The translations under genes were made by a program, and so were the position numbers. The notes below the pieces were generated by a model that saw only the letters and a program-made list of their open reading frames with translations, was not told the origin of the DNA and did no database searches. From contig NZ_REFU01000001.1 in the NCBI RefSeq assembly GCF_003688915.1, positions 2,046,001 through 2,110,000 on the forward strand: a stretch of DNA of 64,000 nt. The letters run 5' to 3'. Each line of letters opens with the position of its first letter. Within the stretch, counting starts at the first letter, position 1. Of this stretch, positions 1-9,653 are shown piece by piece. The stretch is from Rhodococcus sp. SBT000017 (GTDB lineage Bacteria > Actinomycetota > Actinomycetes > Mycobacteriales > Mycobacteriaceae).

Positions 1-53
1 GGAATGGATCGACGAAAAGGATCAGCGTCGATCGACACCCGCGGGCCGAGTGA

Positions 54-701
54 TCAGGCGGGCGCGCTCGCGCGAAGGCCGGGTGCCAGTGCGATATCGA
101 TGACTTGCTCGAGCGTCAGTACGCCGTTGGCGCTCACATCGATTCGGGTGCCGTCGGTGGCCTGCGCAACGACGCGACTCGCGTCTTTGCTGTCCTGAAT
201 GTCGAGCACTGTTCCGTCGGCCTGCGTCGAGCGCTCGTCGACGACGCCCGCGAAGCACGGACCGACCGGCTCGGAGGACAGCCAGACAGTGACTGTCAGC
301 GTGCCGGTCCGATCGCCGACGGTGACGGTTCCGAACGCGTCGGCGTATCCGTCCAGTGACTGCCGTACTGCGAGTGCGTCGAAGCCGAAGGCCGGTGCGA
401 ACGGATCGGGTTCGACCACTGCCCCGGTGGGTAGTGCCACGATCAGGGCATCGGTCATCGCTTGTGCTTTGGCCTCGAACCTCCACGGCACCTCGGAAAC
501 GTCGGCGTCGCCCTCGCTGACGAATGCATAGTTCACTCGCACCAAATCCTCTGGCGGAATGACCTCCGCGCAGCCTGGAATCGCGATCGGTTCAGGCTGC
601 GGTTCGTGCAGCAGGCCGGCCACAACCGTGCCGACAGCAACAATCCCGACGATCACCGCAACCGTCGACCATACCGAGCCTCGTGCGCCTGTCGATTTCA
701 T
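54..701 (-). CDS. Membrane-anchored extracytoplasmic protein of unknown function
   Basis: A 215-residue protein with a short basic start (MKSTGARGS) and one hydrophobic segment at about residues 10-30, then a polar domain that should lie outside the membrane. The hydrophobic stretch lacks a lipobox, so it is an uncleaved anchor or a Sec signal. The exported part has conserved-looking Cys residues (PGCAEV near residue 43 and GPCFAG near residue 149) that could form a disulfide. I do not recognise a family. It is encoded alone, divergent from a small ORF at 819. GC-rich third positions in this frame only support it as the real gene. Confidence 0.7.
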   Translation of the reverse strand: MKSTGARGSVWSTVAVIVGIVAVGTVVAGLLHEPQPEPIAIPGCAEVIPPEDLVRVNYAFVSEGDADVSEVPWRFEAKAQAMTDALIVALPTGAVVEPDPFAPAFGFDALAVRQSLDGYADAFGTVTVGDRTGTLTVTVWLSSEPVGPCFAGVVDERSTQADGTVLDIQDSKDASRVVAQATDGTRIDVSANGVLTLEQVIDIALAPGLRASAPA

Positions 702-818
702 GCGGTCCTCGTCCTTCAGGGAATGAAGTCTTCGCGGGGTGTAATTCTGAGCTCAGCGGGGCACACCCATGAGGTCCAGCTGTTGGCGACCTTATCGCCT
801 CGACCCTGTGGAGATTCA

Positions 819-974
819 ATGACGATGCCGACCGATGCAAGCGATGCAGTTCCGTCCCACGGCAGCAACGACGGCCCCCGCGAGCACACCGCCGAAACCG
901 ACGCGATCGAGGGCGCGCACGTGGACGACGAGAACGTGCCACACCCGCCGGAAAACGGGACCGAACTGAGCTGA
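819..974 (+). CDS. Small acidic polar protein (51 aa), hypothetical
   Basis: A 51-codon ORF beginning at an ATG preceded by GGAG six bases upstream. The product is strongly acidic and polar (many Asp, Glu, His, Pro), with no hydrophobic segment and no domain I recognise; it would be an unstructured cytosolic peptide. It is convergent with the DoxX-like gene at 1201-1608. The ribosome binding site and lack of a competing frame favour it, but it is short and could be spurious. Confidence 0.4.
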   Translation: MTMPTDASDAVPSHGSNDGPREHTAETDAIEGAHVDDENVPHPPENGTELS

Positions 975-1114
975 ACCGCGCGCCGAGAAACGCTGTATGA
1001 CGGCGGAGCCACCGGAATCAGCCCGAGTTGCATTCGTGGACAATGAATTTCGCGGCAAATTCGCGCGCATTCGTCAGACGCGCGCGAGTTCGTCGACGAT
1101 TTTGCGAGCACTCG

Positions 1115-1134
1115 GCGAACGCGCGCGCGTTTGC
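1115..1134. terminator. GC-rich palindrome between convergent genes
   Basis: GCGAACGCGCGCGCGTTTGC is an almost perfect 20-bp palindrome with a CG-alternating core. It lies in the 226-bp space between convergent genes (stop at 974 on plus, stop at 1201 on minus). There is no T-run, so it would be an L-shaped or Rho-assisted terminator at best. Confidence 0.3.
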
Positions 1135-1200
1135 GGAGAACAGGGAGAGCCTCGGCTATCCGAACGGTCGTCCAGCGGCGACCTGAAGGAACTCGGAAAT

Positions 1201-1608
1201 CTATGTTCGTCGCAACGGAATGATGCTGCGAACTCGCTCGTCCCGTAGGTACAGCGCTCCCCACGCTGCGATACCCACATAGATCGCAAAGAACACCGTA
1301 CTCAGCAGCGGCTTCTCGACGCGCCAATTGGTCAGCACCGCACCGCCGAGGTAGCCGGTGAGCACGATGGCACCCAGGATCGACCTCGCGGGAACTGCGT
1401 AGAGAACCAGGATGACCAGCATGACGATGCCGGTGATCGGCGCCATCTCGTCGCGCAGGCCTAGGTCGACCGATGCATCCTTCACCACCTGCAAATTCAG
1501 AATGTGGCTGATCGCGTCGAACAGGAGGAAGACGATCACGAGGATCTGTAGAACGAGGCCGATCCGCGGGGCGATCTTCCCCGACGCCGGGGTGTGGGTG
1601 GTGGTCAT
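1201..1608 (-). CDS. DoxX-like four-helix membrane protein
   Basis: About 135 residues with four predicted membrane segments, typical in size and helix pattern of the small DoxX/DoxX-like family. The short soluble N-terminus (MTTTHTPASGKIAPRIG) leads into the first helix (LVLQILVIVFLLFDAISHIL); further helices follow and the tail is basic (LRDERVRSIIPLRRT). I chose the ATG at 1608 because GGAG lies seven bases upstream; the frame is open further upstream but without a good site. Members are usually of unknown function and are often linked to redox or stress genes. It is divergent from cinA. Confidence 0.7.
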   Translation of the reverse strand: MTTTHTPASGKIAPRIGLVLQILVIVFLLFDAISHILNLQVVKDASVDLGLRDEMAPITGIVMLVILVLYAVPARSILGAIVLTGYLGGAVLTNWRVEKPLLSTVFFAIYVGIAAWGALYLRDERVRSIIPLRRT

Positions 1609-1698
1609 GGCTGTCTCCTCGGTAGCGGTCGATGTCACTTCTTGGACCCGGGCCAACCGCAGAAGTCACCGGCACTCGCCAGTCAGTAAGGTCGAAGG

Positions 1699-3018
1699 AT
1701 GACTGTGCGAGCAGGTGTGGTGGTCACGGGAACCGAGGTTCTGGCCGGTCGCGTCACCGACCGGAACGGCCCGTGGGTTGCTCAGCGACTTCTCGAGATG
1801 GGGGTCGACGTTGCCCACATCACCGTCTGCGGTGATCGGCCGGACGATCTGACTGCGCAGGTTCGGTTTCTGGCCGACCAACGCGTCGACCTGATCGTCA
1901 CCACCGGCGGTTTGGGTCCGACCGCGGACGACCTCACCGTTCCGACCGTCGCCGCGCTGTACGGCCTTGAATTGACGCTGGACGCCGAGCTCGAAGAACG
2001 TATCCACGCGATCGTGCAACGGTGGCGAAGCCGAATGAGCTCGGCAGCCGACTCCGAGCCGCTACGGGCCGGCATCCGAAAGCAGGCGATGGTTCCGGCA
2101 GGCGCGCAGTCCATTTCACCGACCGGAACCGCACCCGGAGTCGCGATATCTGCTGACGATTCCCGGTCACTGCCCGCCGTCCTCATCCTGCCCGGCCCTC
2201 CTCGCGAACTGCAGGCGATGTGGCCGGAGGCCCTCGACAGCGCTCCCATCGCCGAGGTTCTCGCCCGCCGCACACAGATGCGTCAGGACACCATTCGCGG
2301 CTATCGACTGTCCGAGGCCGACCTCGCCGCAACCCTGCGCACGGCCGAAAGCGAGATCACTGGATTCGGCGATCTCGAGATCACCACCTGTCTGAGTCGC
2401 GGCGAGCTCGAGATGGTGACCCGCTACGCCGAATCAGCGCGAACGGCATACACAGATCTCGAACGTCTCATCGACAAAGAACATGGCACACAGGTCTTTT
2501 CGACCGACGGTTCCACCATCGACGACATCGTCGCGAACCGTCTGTCCGGGCATCGCATCGCCACGGCGGAATCGTGCACCGGCGGCATGATCGCCGCACG
2601 TCTCACCGATCGCGCAGGATCGTCGGCGTATGTCATCGGGGCCGTGGTTTCCTACGCCAACGAGGCGAAGACCGGCCTTCTCGACGTCCCCGCCGAGGTC
2701 ATCGATCGACACGGAGCCGTGAGCGAGCCAGTGGCCGCGCTGATGGCCGAAGGCGCACTGAAGCGGCTGAACGTCGACATCGCGGTATCGACCAGTGGCG
2801 TCGCGGGCCCGGGTGGCGGCACCGAGGCCAAGCCGGTCGGCACCGTCTGTTTTGCCATCGCCTCCACCGGCCAGCCGACCGTCACTCGCACCCTTCATCT
2901 CCCCGGCGACCGGGCGAGTGTGCGCGCACTGTCCACCACCGCAGCAATGCATATGCTCGCCGACGCGTTGGGATCCCCACCTGACGACCCAGGACCGGTC
3001 GGCGGATCAGATGCCTGA
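1699..3018 (+). CDS. cinA: CinA family protein (competence/damage-inducible, nicotinamide-nucleotide amidase type)
   Basis: A 439-residue protein with the two-domain CinA layout. The N-terminal half is a MoCF-biosynthesis fold ([17 protein letters not shown] near residue 10; [14 protein letters not shown] near residue 73). The C-terminal half is the CinA amidase domain ([20 protein letters not shown] near residue 290; [18 protein letters not shown] near residue 360). The family deamidates nicotinamide mononucleotide in the pyridine nucleotide cycle and can carry ADP-ribose pyrophosphatase activity in the N-domain. Length matches the family. AAGG precedes the ATG by about seven bases. Monocistronic here. 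Confidence 0.93.
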   Translation: MTVRAGVVVTGTEVLAGRVTDRNGPWVAQRLLEMGVDVAHITVCGDRPDDLTAQVRFLADQRVDLIVTTGGLGPTADDLTVPTVAALYGLELTLDAELEERIHAIVQRWRSRMSSAADSEPLRAGIRKQAMVPAGAQSISPTGTAPGVAISADDSRSLPAVLILPGPPRELQAMWPEALDSAPIAEVLARRTQMRQDTIRGYRLSEADLAATLRTAESEITGFGDLEITTCLSRGELEMVTRYAESARTAYTDLERLIDKEHGTQVFSTDGSTIDDIVANRLSGHRIATAESCTGGMIAARLTDRAGSSAYVIGAVVSYANEAKTGLLDVPAEVIDRHGAVSEPVAALMAEGALKRLNVDIAVSTSGVAGPGGGTEAKPVGTVCFAIASTGQPTVTRTLHLPGDRASVRALSTTAAMHMLADALGSPPDDPGPVGGSDA

Positions 3019-3078
3019 GGAGGCATTCAGCGCAGAGCCGTCTAGTTAGGTTCGGCATCCCTTATATACACTCCGTCG

Positions 3079-5673
3079 GTGCTCAGCGAGATGACCTACC
3101 TCGACCGCCCCGGTGTGCGCTTCGCGCGCGATCTCGGCCGCTTCGGTGACGAACCTGCCCTGATCACGTCCCACGAGACACTCACCTACCGTGACCTCGA
3201 CGAACGGGTCGAGCGTCGGGCATCGGAACTCGGGACGACGCGTTGCCTCGTTCTGATCGCCGGGTCAAACGACGTCGATGTGATCGTCACGTATCTGGCG
3301 GCGCTGCGGGCCGGGCATCCGGTACTGATGGCTCCGGGCGACAGTTCAGGCCACTTCGACGGCCTGATCGACGCCTACCGGCCCGATGTGGTGGTGCGCA
3401 CCGTCGACGGCCGCAGTGTCGTCGAGAAGGACGATCGACGACCCAGGCATCACCTGCACCCCGACCTCGCGTTGCTTCTCAGCACGTCCGGCTCGACCGG
3501 TTCACCCAAGCTCGTCCGACTCTCGCACCGAAACGTGCAGTCCAACGCCGAGTCGATCGCGGAGTATCTCGGCATCCGCGCCACCGACCGAGCAGTGACG
3601 ACGCTGCCCATGCACTACTGCTACGGGTTGTCGGTCGTGCACAGCCACCTTCTGCGCGGTGCCGCGTTGATTCTGACCGATTCTTCCGTGACCGATCCTG
3701 ACTTCTGGACCCTCGCGCGGACGCAGCGCGGAACCACGTTCGCGGGTGTGCCGTACACCTTCGATCTACTCGACCGGATGGGGTTCGAGGAGCTGGATCT
3801 GCCCGATCTGCGCTACATCACGCAGGCCGGCGGCAAGATGCCGCCGGACCGCGTCCGGAAGTACGCCGAGCTGGGTCGACGTCGGGGATGGGACCTGTTC
3901 GTCATGTACGGGCAGACCGAGGCAACGGCCCGAATGGCCTATCTGCCATCCGATCTGGCCGCCACTCACCCGCACACCATCGGCCGTCCGATCCCCGGGG
4001 GTTCCTTCCGCCTAGAGGTAGCCGACGACTGCCCCAGTGGGACAGGCGAACTCGTCTACTCGGGGCCGAACGTCATGCTCGGCTACGCCGAGAGTCCCGA
4101 CGACCTTCGCCTCGGTGACACCCTCGACGGAGAACTGCACACCGGCGACCTAGCCCGGCTCACGGACGACGGACTCTACGAGGTGGTGGGCCGTCGAAGT
4201 CGATTCGCGAAGGTGTTCGGACTGCGTATAGACCTTCAGCGCGTCGAATCCGCGCTCGCGCAGAGCGGGCTGACGGCGTGCTGCACCGGTGGTGTCGACG
4301 AGTTGGTCGTCGTCTCGGAGGGCGGAGACATCGACGCCGCCCGCCGCACTGCCGCGCAGGCCAGTGGTCTTCCCGCGGCAGCGGTTCGGGTGTGTCTCGT
4401 TGATCAACTGCCGCGAACACCAACCGGAAAACCCGATCTGCGAGCGGTGGCGGACATCGCTGCCCGGCACGATCTCGACCCGTCGGACACCGTCCCGACG
4501 ACCGCCGACGTGAAGGCGTTGTTCGCCGAGATCCTGCACTGCTCACAGGTGGAGGACGACAGTACGTTCGTTAGTTTGGGCGGCGACTCGCTGTCGTACG
4601 TCCGAATGTCCATGCGGCTGGAGGCCATGCTCGGCAATCTGCCCGGGAACTGGCACACCACACCGGTGCGAGACTTCGATCGAGGTCCGCGCTCACGCCG
4701 CGGCTGGTGCCGAACGGAGACGAACGTTCTGCTGCGCGCCCTCGCGATCGTTGCGATCGTCGGCTCGCACATTCACCTGTTCGCGGTACTCGGCGGGGCC
4801 CACGTTCTTCTCGGGATAGCCGGCTACAACTTCGCCCGCTTTCACCTCGGGGCCGCAGATCGAAACGAACGGACTCGACGTGTACTCCGAAGCGTTGCCC
4901 GGATAGCCGTCCCCAGCATGGTGTGGATCGGATTGGTCATCGCCCTCACGGGGGATTATCGAATCACCAGTGCCTTTCTGCTCAATGGGATCTTCGGCCC
5001 CGACGGGTGGTCTGCGGAATGGCGGTACTGGTTTGTCGAGGCGATCGTGTACATCGTTCTCGCCGCTGCTGCGGCACTGGCCATTCCATTCCTCGACCGT
5101 CTCGAGCGTGGCCATTCGTTCTGGTTCCCGATGGGACTCGTGGGCCTCGGACTCGTCACCCGCTACGGACTGATCGACATCGACGACAGCCCCAACCGCA
5201 TCCTGACCGCGTCGGTCGTCTTCTGGTTGTTCGCATTGGGTTGGGCTGCGGCGCAGGCGAACACGATACGGCAGCGACTGTGTGTGACAGCGGCCATCGT
5301 GGCCACGGTCCCCGGGTTCTTCTTCGGCGACACGCAACGAGAAGTCATCGTCACCATCGGCCTGTGCATGTTGGTGTGGCTGTCGTCGATTCCGTTCCCC
5401 GCGTTGCTGAGCCGGGTGGCAGGAGTGTTGGCGAGCGCCTCCCTCTTCATCTATCTGACCCACTTCCAGGTCTACCTGCCGCTGCGCGACGACCATCCTT
5501 GGTTGGCATTCGCCCTGTCGATCGTCGTCGGGATTCTGTACTGGCAGGCGGTCGAATTCGCATTCTCCCTCCGCCGTCGAATCGTCGATGTCTTCGCAGA
5601 CCGCCTTAGAGCACGCGCCTTCGACTTGTCAGACTCCCGACCACGAGCGCACAATTTGCCACCATGGCATTGA
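3079..5673 (+). CDS. Adenylation domain - carrier protein - membrane acyltransferase fusion
   Basis: An 864-residue three-part protein starting at GTG. Residues 1-460 are an AMP-forming adenylation domain: A3 loop LSTSGSTGSPK (134-144), A5 MYGQTEATA (276-284), A7 LHTGDLARL (353-361) and the A10 lysine in PTGKPDL (Lys451). Residues 475-535 are a carrier domain with the phosphopantetheine Ser504 in LGGDSLSY. From about 545 to the end are roughly ten membrane helices resembling the acyltransferase-3 family. The simplest reading is that an acid is activated, loaded onto the built-in carrier and passed to an acceptor at the membrane. Substrate and acceptor are unknown. Its stop overlaps the next gene by 10 bases. 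Confidence 0.8.
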   Translation: MLSEMTYLDRPGVRFARDLGRFGDEPALITSHETLTYRDLDERVERRASELGTTRCLVLIAGSNDVDVIVTYLAALRAGHPVLMAPGDSSGHFDGLIDAYRPDVVVRTVDGRSVVEKDDRRPRHHLHPDLALLLSTSGSTGSPKLVRLSHRNVQSNAESIAEYLGIRATDRAVTTLPMHYCYGLSVVHSHLLRGAALILTDSSVTDPDFWTLARTQRGTTFAGVPYTFDLLDRMGFEELDLPDLRYITQAGGKMPPDRVRKYAELGRRRGWDLFVMYGQTEATARMAYLPSDLAATHPHTIGRPIPGGSFRLEVADDCPSGTGELVYSGPNVMLGYAESPDDLRLGDTLDGELHTGDLARLTDDGLYEVVGRRSRFAKVFGLRIDLQRVESALAQSGLTACCTGGVDELVVVSEGGDIDAARRTAAQASGLPAAAVRVCLVDQLPRTPTGKPDLRAVADIAARHDLDPSDTVPTTADVKALFAEILHCSQVEDDSTFVSLGGDSLSYVRMSMRLEAMLGNLPGNWHTTPVRDFDRGPRSRRGWCRTETNVLLRALAIVAIVGSHIHLFAVLGGAHVLLGIAGYNFARFHLGAADRNERTRRVLRSVARIAVPSMVWIGLVIALTGDYRITSAFLLNGIFGPDGWSAEWRYWFVEAIVYIVLAAAAALAIPFLDRLERGHSFWFPMGLVGLGLVTRYGLIDIDDSPNRILTASVVFWLFALGWAAAQANTIRQRLCVTAAIVATVPGFFFGDTQREVIVTIGLCMLVWLSSIPFPALLSRVAGVLASASLFIYLTHFQVYLPLRDDHPWLAFALSIVVGILYWQAVEFAFSLRRRIVDVFADRLRARAFDLSDSRPRAHNLPPWH

Positions 5674-6263
5674 TCTCGAAGGGCTTCGTGGGTCGACGAC
5701 GCGGCGACGACGGGCGCACTCCCCCCGGTCAGTATCTGACCAAGGATTTTCCCGTCCTCGCGATCGGGCCCGCGCCCGTGGTCGCGACCGACACGTGGTC
5801 CTTTTCGATCACCACCGAACGCGGCGATACGCGCAGCTGGACCTGGGACGAATTCGCGGCACTTCCGCACGAGAGCCCGACCGTCGACATCCACTGCGTC
5901 ACCAAATGGTCGAAGCTCGACACCACGTGGAAGGGCGTGAGCCTGGACGTTCTGCTGGACGGTCTCGATACCGATGCCGGGTACGTCGTCGTGCACGGCT
6001 TCGACGGCTACACCACCAACCTCCCCCTCGAGGACCTCAGGGACGGGAAGGCCTGGCTCGTCACCGAGTTCGACGGCGCTCCCCTGACACGCGAACACGG
6101 TGGTCCCGCACGGCTTCTCGTCCCGCATTTGTACTTCTGGAAATCGGCGAAGTGGATCTCACGCATCGAGCTCACTCTCGAGAACGAGCAAGGCTTCTGG
6201 GAGCGCGGTGGGTACCACGACTACGGAGATCCGTGGCGCGAGCAGCGTTATCAGGGCGACTGA
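5664..6263 (+). CDS. Sulfite-oxidase-like molybdopterin oxidoreductase
   Basis: A 199-residue protein of the short sulfite-oxidase-like family. It holds the oxidoreductase molybdopterin fold, with Cys78 in the VDIHCVTKWSKLDTTWKGV segment as the expected molybdenum ligand. The C-terminus has the family's RLLVPHLYFWKSAKWISRI segment. No Tat or Sec signal is visible, unlike periplasmic MsrP. The gene overlaps the upstream fusion gene by 10 bases and is followed after one base by a ferredoxin-reductase gene, a common partner of this family, so the two probably form an electron-transfer pair. The natural substrate is unknown. Confidence 0.85.
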   Translation: MALISKGFVGRRRGDDGRTPPGQYLTKDFPVLAIGPAPVVATDTWSFSITTERGDTRSWTWDEFAALPHESPTVDIHCVTKWSKLDTTWKGVSLDVLLDGLDTDAGYVVVHGFDGYTTNLPLEDLRDGKAWLVTEFDGAPLTREHGGPARLLVPHLYFWKSAKWISRIELTLENEQGFWERGGYHDYGDPWREQRYQGD

Positions 6264-6264
6264 C

Positions 6265-7017
6265 GTGACATCGGCGGCCGGGGCGAAACCCTGGCTCGTT
6301 GCCACGGTGCAGACCGTGCGGCGTGAGACACCCACCGCATCCACCCTCGTTCTCGACGTCGACGGTTGGCCCGGCCACCTCGCCGGGCAGCACGTGGACG
6401 TCAAGCTCACCGCCGAGGACGGCTACAGCGCACAGCGAAGCTACTCCTTGGCGTCGGCACCCGACGACACGTCGCGCATCGAGATCACGGTGCAGAACGT
6501 CGCAGACGGCGAGGTGTCGCCGTACCTGGTCGAGGCCGTAGAGGTCGGCGATCGCATCGAAATCCGCGGGCCGGTGGGTCGATGGTTCGTCTGGCGGCCG
6601 TCCCAGCCCTCCGAGACCCCGTCTCCACCGATTCTGTTGGTGGGCGGCGGTTCCGGCATCGTCCCGCTACGCGCAATGGTTCGGGCTCAGGCGTCCGCGA
6701 CGGGCGGCCGAGTGCCCTTTCGGGTGCTGTACTCCGTGCGCGAACCCGCGGAGGTCTACTTCGCGGACGAGTGGGCTCGCCCTCCGGCCGGCGTGGACGT
6801 CACCATGATCCACACGCGGCGTGCACCTGCCGGCAACGCTCGGCCCCTCGGCCGCATCACGGTCGAGGACCTGGACGCCCACGGATGGCCGGCCGAGTTC
6901 GAGCCGCGATGCTACATCTGCGGTCCCACGAGCTTCGTCGACACGGTGGCCGACATGTTGGTGGACAGGGGTCACTCGGCAGCGAACATCCGAACGGAGC
7001 GTTTCGGACCGAGCTGA
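6265..7017 (+). CDS. FAD/NAD(P)-binding ferredoxin-reductase-type oxidoreductase
   Basis: A 250-residue flavin reductase. Seen in order: an FAD-binding beta barrel with the RSYSLASAP motif (near residue 57), then an NAD(P)-binding lobe with GGGSGIVPLRAM (near residue 130) and the terminal CGPTSFVDTVADMLVDRG. It lacks a 2Fe-2S domain. I chose the GTG at 6265, one base after the stop of the sulfite-oxidase-like gene; an upstream ATG in this frame at 6100 would overlap that gene by more than 160 bases. It probably passes electrons between NAD(P)H and the molybdoenzyme encoded just before it. Confidence 0.85.
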   Translation: MTSAAGAKPWLVATVQTVRRETPTASTLVLDVDGWPGHLAGQHVDVKLTAEDGYSAQRSYSLASAPDDTSRIEITVQNVADGEVSPYLVEAVEVGDRIEIRGPVGRWFVWRPSQPSETPSPPILLVGGGSGIVPLRAMVRAQASATGGRVPFRVLYSVREPAEVYFADEWARPPAGVDVTMIHTRRAPAGNARPLGRITVEDLDAHGWPAEFEPRCYICGPTSFVDTVADMLVDRGHSAANIRTERFGPS

Positions 7018-7028
7018 GACGCAATGAA

Positions 7029-8410
7029 TCAGACGATGTCGCGGAGGAACTCGATCTTGAGGCGGCTGTATTCGTCGGTCCACTGTGAATCCACCGACAT
7101 GAACGAATGGTCGAGTCTCGCCTCGTTCTTGCTGTACAGGTTCAGGCGATTGGCGACGCCCACTCTGTCCAGCTCGGCGCTCAGTTCGGCTGCCTGATCG
7201 GGGAAGGTACCGGTGTTGCCGTCGGAGATGAAACTCGGTGGAAAGTCGGCGGTGACATTGTCGATGACGTTCGCCTGCGCCACCAGTGCTGCGTCGGTGG
7301 TATCGAGGTAGTTTCGGGCGGCGACGTCGAAGAAGAAACCGTTGGACGGGCTCGGTGATTGCGGCGCGCCCGCTCTGCCGACATCGAGGGCAGCACTCTC
7401 GAACACGATCGCCTTCAGCGCATTTCGGTCCATGGTGGGTTCGATACCCAGCGCTCGCGCGTAATCGGAGTTGGTCTGCACGGTGGCATAGTTGCCCACG
7501 ATGTGGCCACCTGCACTGGTTCCGGCGAGCACGACGCGACTCATGTCGAGTCCGTAGCGGTCGGCGTTCGTTTCCAGGAACTGCATGGCCTGGCCCAGTT
7601 GGATTGTCTGCGTGGGGAATCGGTAGCTGGGCGCAAACGCGTAATTCACCGACACCACGTTGTAGCCGGCGTCGAGCATGGGCCGGCCCACGACGCACCG
7701 CCGGAATCTGTGCTGGGAGCACCATCCGTTTTGTCCCCGACGATCCAGCCACCACCGTGAACCGTGATGTACGTGGGCCGGCCGACCGATGGATCGTCGT
7801 CGGCGATGTAGATGTCGAGGAACGAATTCGGAAGCGTCGAGCCGTATTCGATGTCGTTGGTGAGGCGGGCACCGTCGACCATCGTCGTCGCTGACTGCGC
7901 GTCGGGCTCGAAGGAATTGCTCTGCCCCAGTGCATGCAGCGATCGAACCAGCGGTGCCGGACTGGCCGCAGTGCTGACCACCACGGCGGAGACCACCAGT
8001 GCAACCACTGCGGCGAAGCCGGCCGGGATGGCGGTGGCCGCCCTACGAGTGGAGGCTTCCGAACGGCCTGCCCACGCCGTCGCGAGCAGAAAGAAGCCGA
8101 GCGCAATCGTCGCGGTCAAGGTCGTGACCCACAGAGCGTGGATGCCTGTCACCAGCCATGCGGCCTGAGCGACGACGGTGACGGACCCGAGCGACGTTCC
8201 TACGGCTACGCGCTTTCCAGCAGAGGAGGCGCGCACGAGAGCGATTGCCACGACTGCCGCGGCGATGACCCACAATCCCACCGCGAGTTGCTGACCAATG
8301 AGGAGGAACTCGAGCCATGCGAGAACCACGCAGACGCCGCCGGTCATCGCGAGCGCGGTCGTCATCGCTCTCGTACGGCGCCCTGCTCCGACCTCGATGC
8401 CGTCCGGCAC
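7029..8410 (-). pseudogene. Membrane-anchored alpha/beta hydrolase, frameshifted
   Basis: Two minus-strand reading frames form one alpha/beta hydrolase. The 5' part (8410 down to about 7700) encodes a GTG start with GAGGGGAA upstream, four or five membrane helices and the oxyanion-hole motif VHGGGWIVGDK. The 3' part (about 7691 to 7029) carries MLDAGYNVVSVNYAFAP, the nucleophile elbow LAGTSAGGH and the terminal DHSF histidine region. The frames meet near 7691-7697, where one extra T (GCGTTCGTG instead of GCGTCGTG) would restore a continuous S-G-G-A-F-V-G-R-P-M. So this is a single-base deletion, genuine or a sequence error. The layout is that of BD-FAE/esterase-lipase hydrolases. It follows the deaminase gene by 28 bases. 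Confidence 0.8.
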
Positions 8411-8438
8411 GGTCTTCCCCTCTTCGTTCTCGAGTGCG

Positions 8439-8927
8439 CTACCGAGCAGACGCGTGTCGTTGCCTGTGCAGTTCACGAACGGCATCGCTGAACTCGGCCA
8501 CCGGACCGTCCACCACGATGCCCGGCACGATCTGTTCGATGGGCGACGGCGTGATCGCCAGTGGTGCAGCACCGAATTCTTCGAGCCACGTGAGCAATTG
8601 AGCCGTCGACGTGGCGTAGACGATGCGGCCGAGTCCGACTATTCCGTGGCTCGCAGAGCACATCACGCAGTGCTCACCGGAGGTGTAGACCGTCGATGAC
8701 CGCCGTGCACCGGGGTCCAGGTTGGTCGCAGCCCACCGAGACAGCGCGATCTCGGGGTGCTGGGTGGGATCGTTCAGGTCGCCGACCCTGTTCCTGTCCT
8801 CGGCCAACAGCTCGCCGCTGTCCGAGACCAGCACCGAGCCGAACGGATCGTTGCCCGTGCGCGCCGCCTCCGCCGCCAAATCCACAGCGCGGGCCAGGAA
8901 TGCACGGTCGCTCGAGGAGATACTCAC
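8439..8927 (-). CDS. Nucleoside/cytosine deaminase family protein
   Basis: A 162-residue zinc-dependent deaminase of the CMP/dCMP/guanine deaminase superfamily. The zinc site is visible as His57-Pro-Glu59 (H[P]E form of the HAE motif) and GEHCVMC with Cys87 and Cys90. The usual Pro before the first Cys is replaced by His, as in some actinobacterial nucleoside deaminases. Substrate (guanine, cytosine, adenosine or a tRNA base) cannot be told from sequence; its length and lack of tRNA-binding helices argue against TadA. Possibly co-transcribed with the broken hydrolase downstream. Confidence 0.8.
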   Translation of the reverse strand: MSISSSDRAFLARAVDLAAEAARTGNDPFGSVLVSDSGELLAEDRNRVGDLNDPTQHPEIALSRWAATNLDPGARRSSTVYTSGEHCVMCSASHGIVGLGRIVYATSTAQLLTWLEEFGAAPLAITPSPIEQIVPGIVVDGPVAEFSDAVRELHRQRHASAR

Positions 8928-9090
8928 ATCGCACCGGTGCCGACGATCGAAGTTTTCACGCCCTCGACCGTACCGCCTCGAAACTCACCGCCTGCTGGAC
9001 CAGTGGTGCGGCCCCGATGCTCGGTATGGTCGGCGGGTGAGCCTCTCGATACGGCCTGCCTCGTCGTTCGCTCCCAGAGGTCTCGACGCT

Positions 9091-9588
9091 TCAGCTCTGT
9101 CGCGGATGACGAGAAGAGGGAGCCTCGCTGGTTTCCAGCTCTGCGCGGATCCGCCCGAGCAACGGAACGGCGTCACGCAGGGTGCGTTGCTGAGCCGGCG
9201 TCAGGTCGCCGAGTACTTCCACGAGAAGCCCTTCCGCCGCATTGTCGTAGACGCGAAGTTGCTCTCGTGCAAGATCGGTGAGGCCGACGCGCATGCTTCG
9301 AGCATCAGAGTCGTCGGGTCGGCGAGCGACGAGGCCGTCCGATTCCATGGTTCGGACGAGGTTGCTGATCGTGGGGCGAGCCAAACCCAGCTGACGCCCG
9401 AGCGCTGTGGGGCCCTCCCACTTGTCCGGAAAGAGCCGTCGCAGGATCTCGATCTGCGCGTCGGGCAGGGCTTTGAGCCCCGCGCGTGAGCGGGAGGTGT
9501 TGAGCAGCACGCGCCGGAAGGGGCCGATCTCCTCGCTCAGGCGGCGGGCGATATCGGCGAGGCCGGGTGTGCTGTTGGAATCGTCCAC
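9091..9588 (-). CDS. MarR family transcriptional regulator
   Basis: A 165-residue winged-helix regulator with the MarR pattern: an N-terminal dimer helix, the recognition region [39 protein letters not shown] (residues 58-97, seen in pieces) and the wing, then C-terminal dimer helices. It is divergent from padC with only 65 bases between start codons, and a perfect short palindrome (9617-9629) sits in that gap. The likely role is repression of itself and the padC-esterase operon, relieved by a phenolic acid; in other bacteria this job is often done by PadR or MarR-type proteins such as FerR/CouR. The ligand is inferred. Confidence 0.85.
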   Translation of the reverse strand: MDDSNSTPGLADIARRLSEEIGPFRRVLLNTSRSRAGLKALPDAQIEILRRLFPDKWEGPTALGRQLGLARPTISNLVRTMESDGLVARRPDDSDARSMRVGLTDLAREQLRVYDNAAEGLLVEVLGDLTPAQQRTLRDAVPLLGRIRAELETSEAPSSRHPRQS

Positions 9589-9616
9589 CGAGCCAGACTA
9601 CTCAGCAAAAATGTAG

Positions 9617-9629
9617 GTTTGCAACAAAC
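9617..9629. promoter_or_regulatory. Putative MarR operator between marR and padC
   Basis: GTTTGCAACAAAC is an inverted repeat with perfect 5-bp arms and a 3-bp centre, located 25 bp before the padC start and 28 bp before the marR start. Assignment to the adjacent MarR protein is inferred from position. Confidence 0.5.
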
Positions 9630-9653
9630 GCATTAATGGGTGATCATGGAGTC

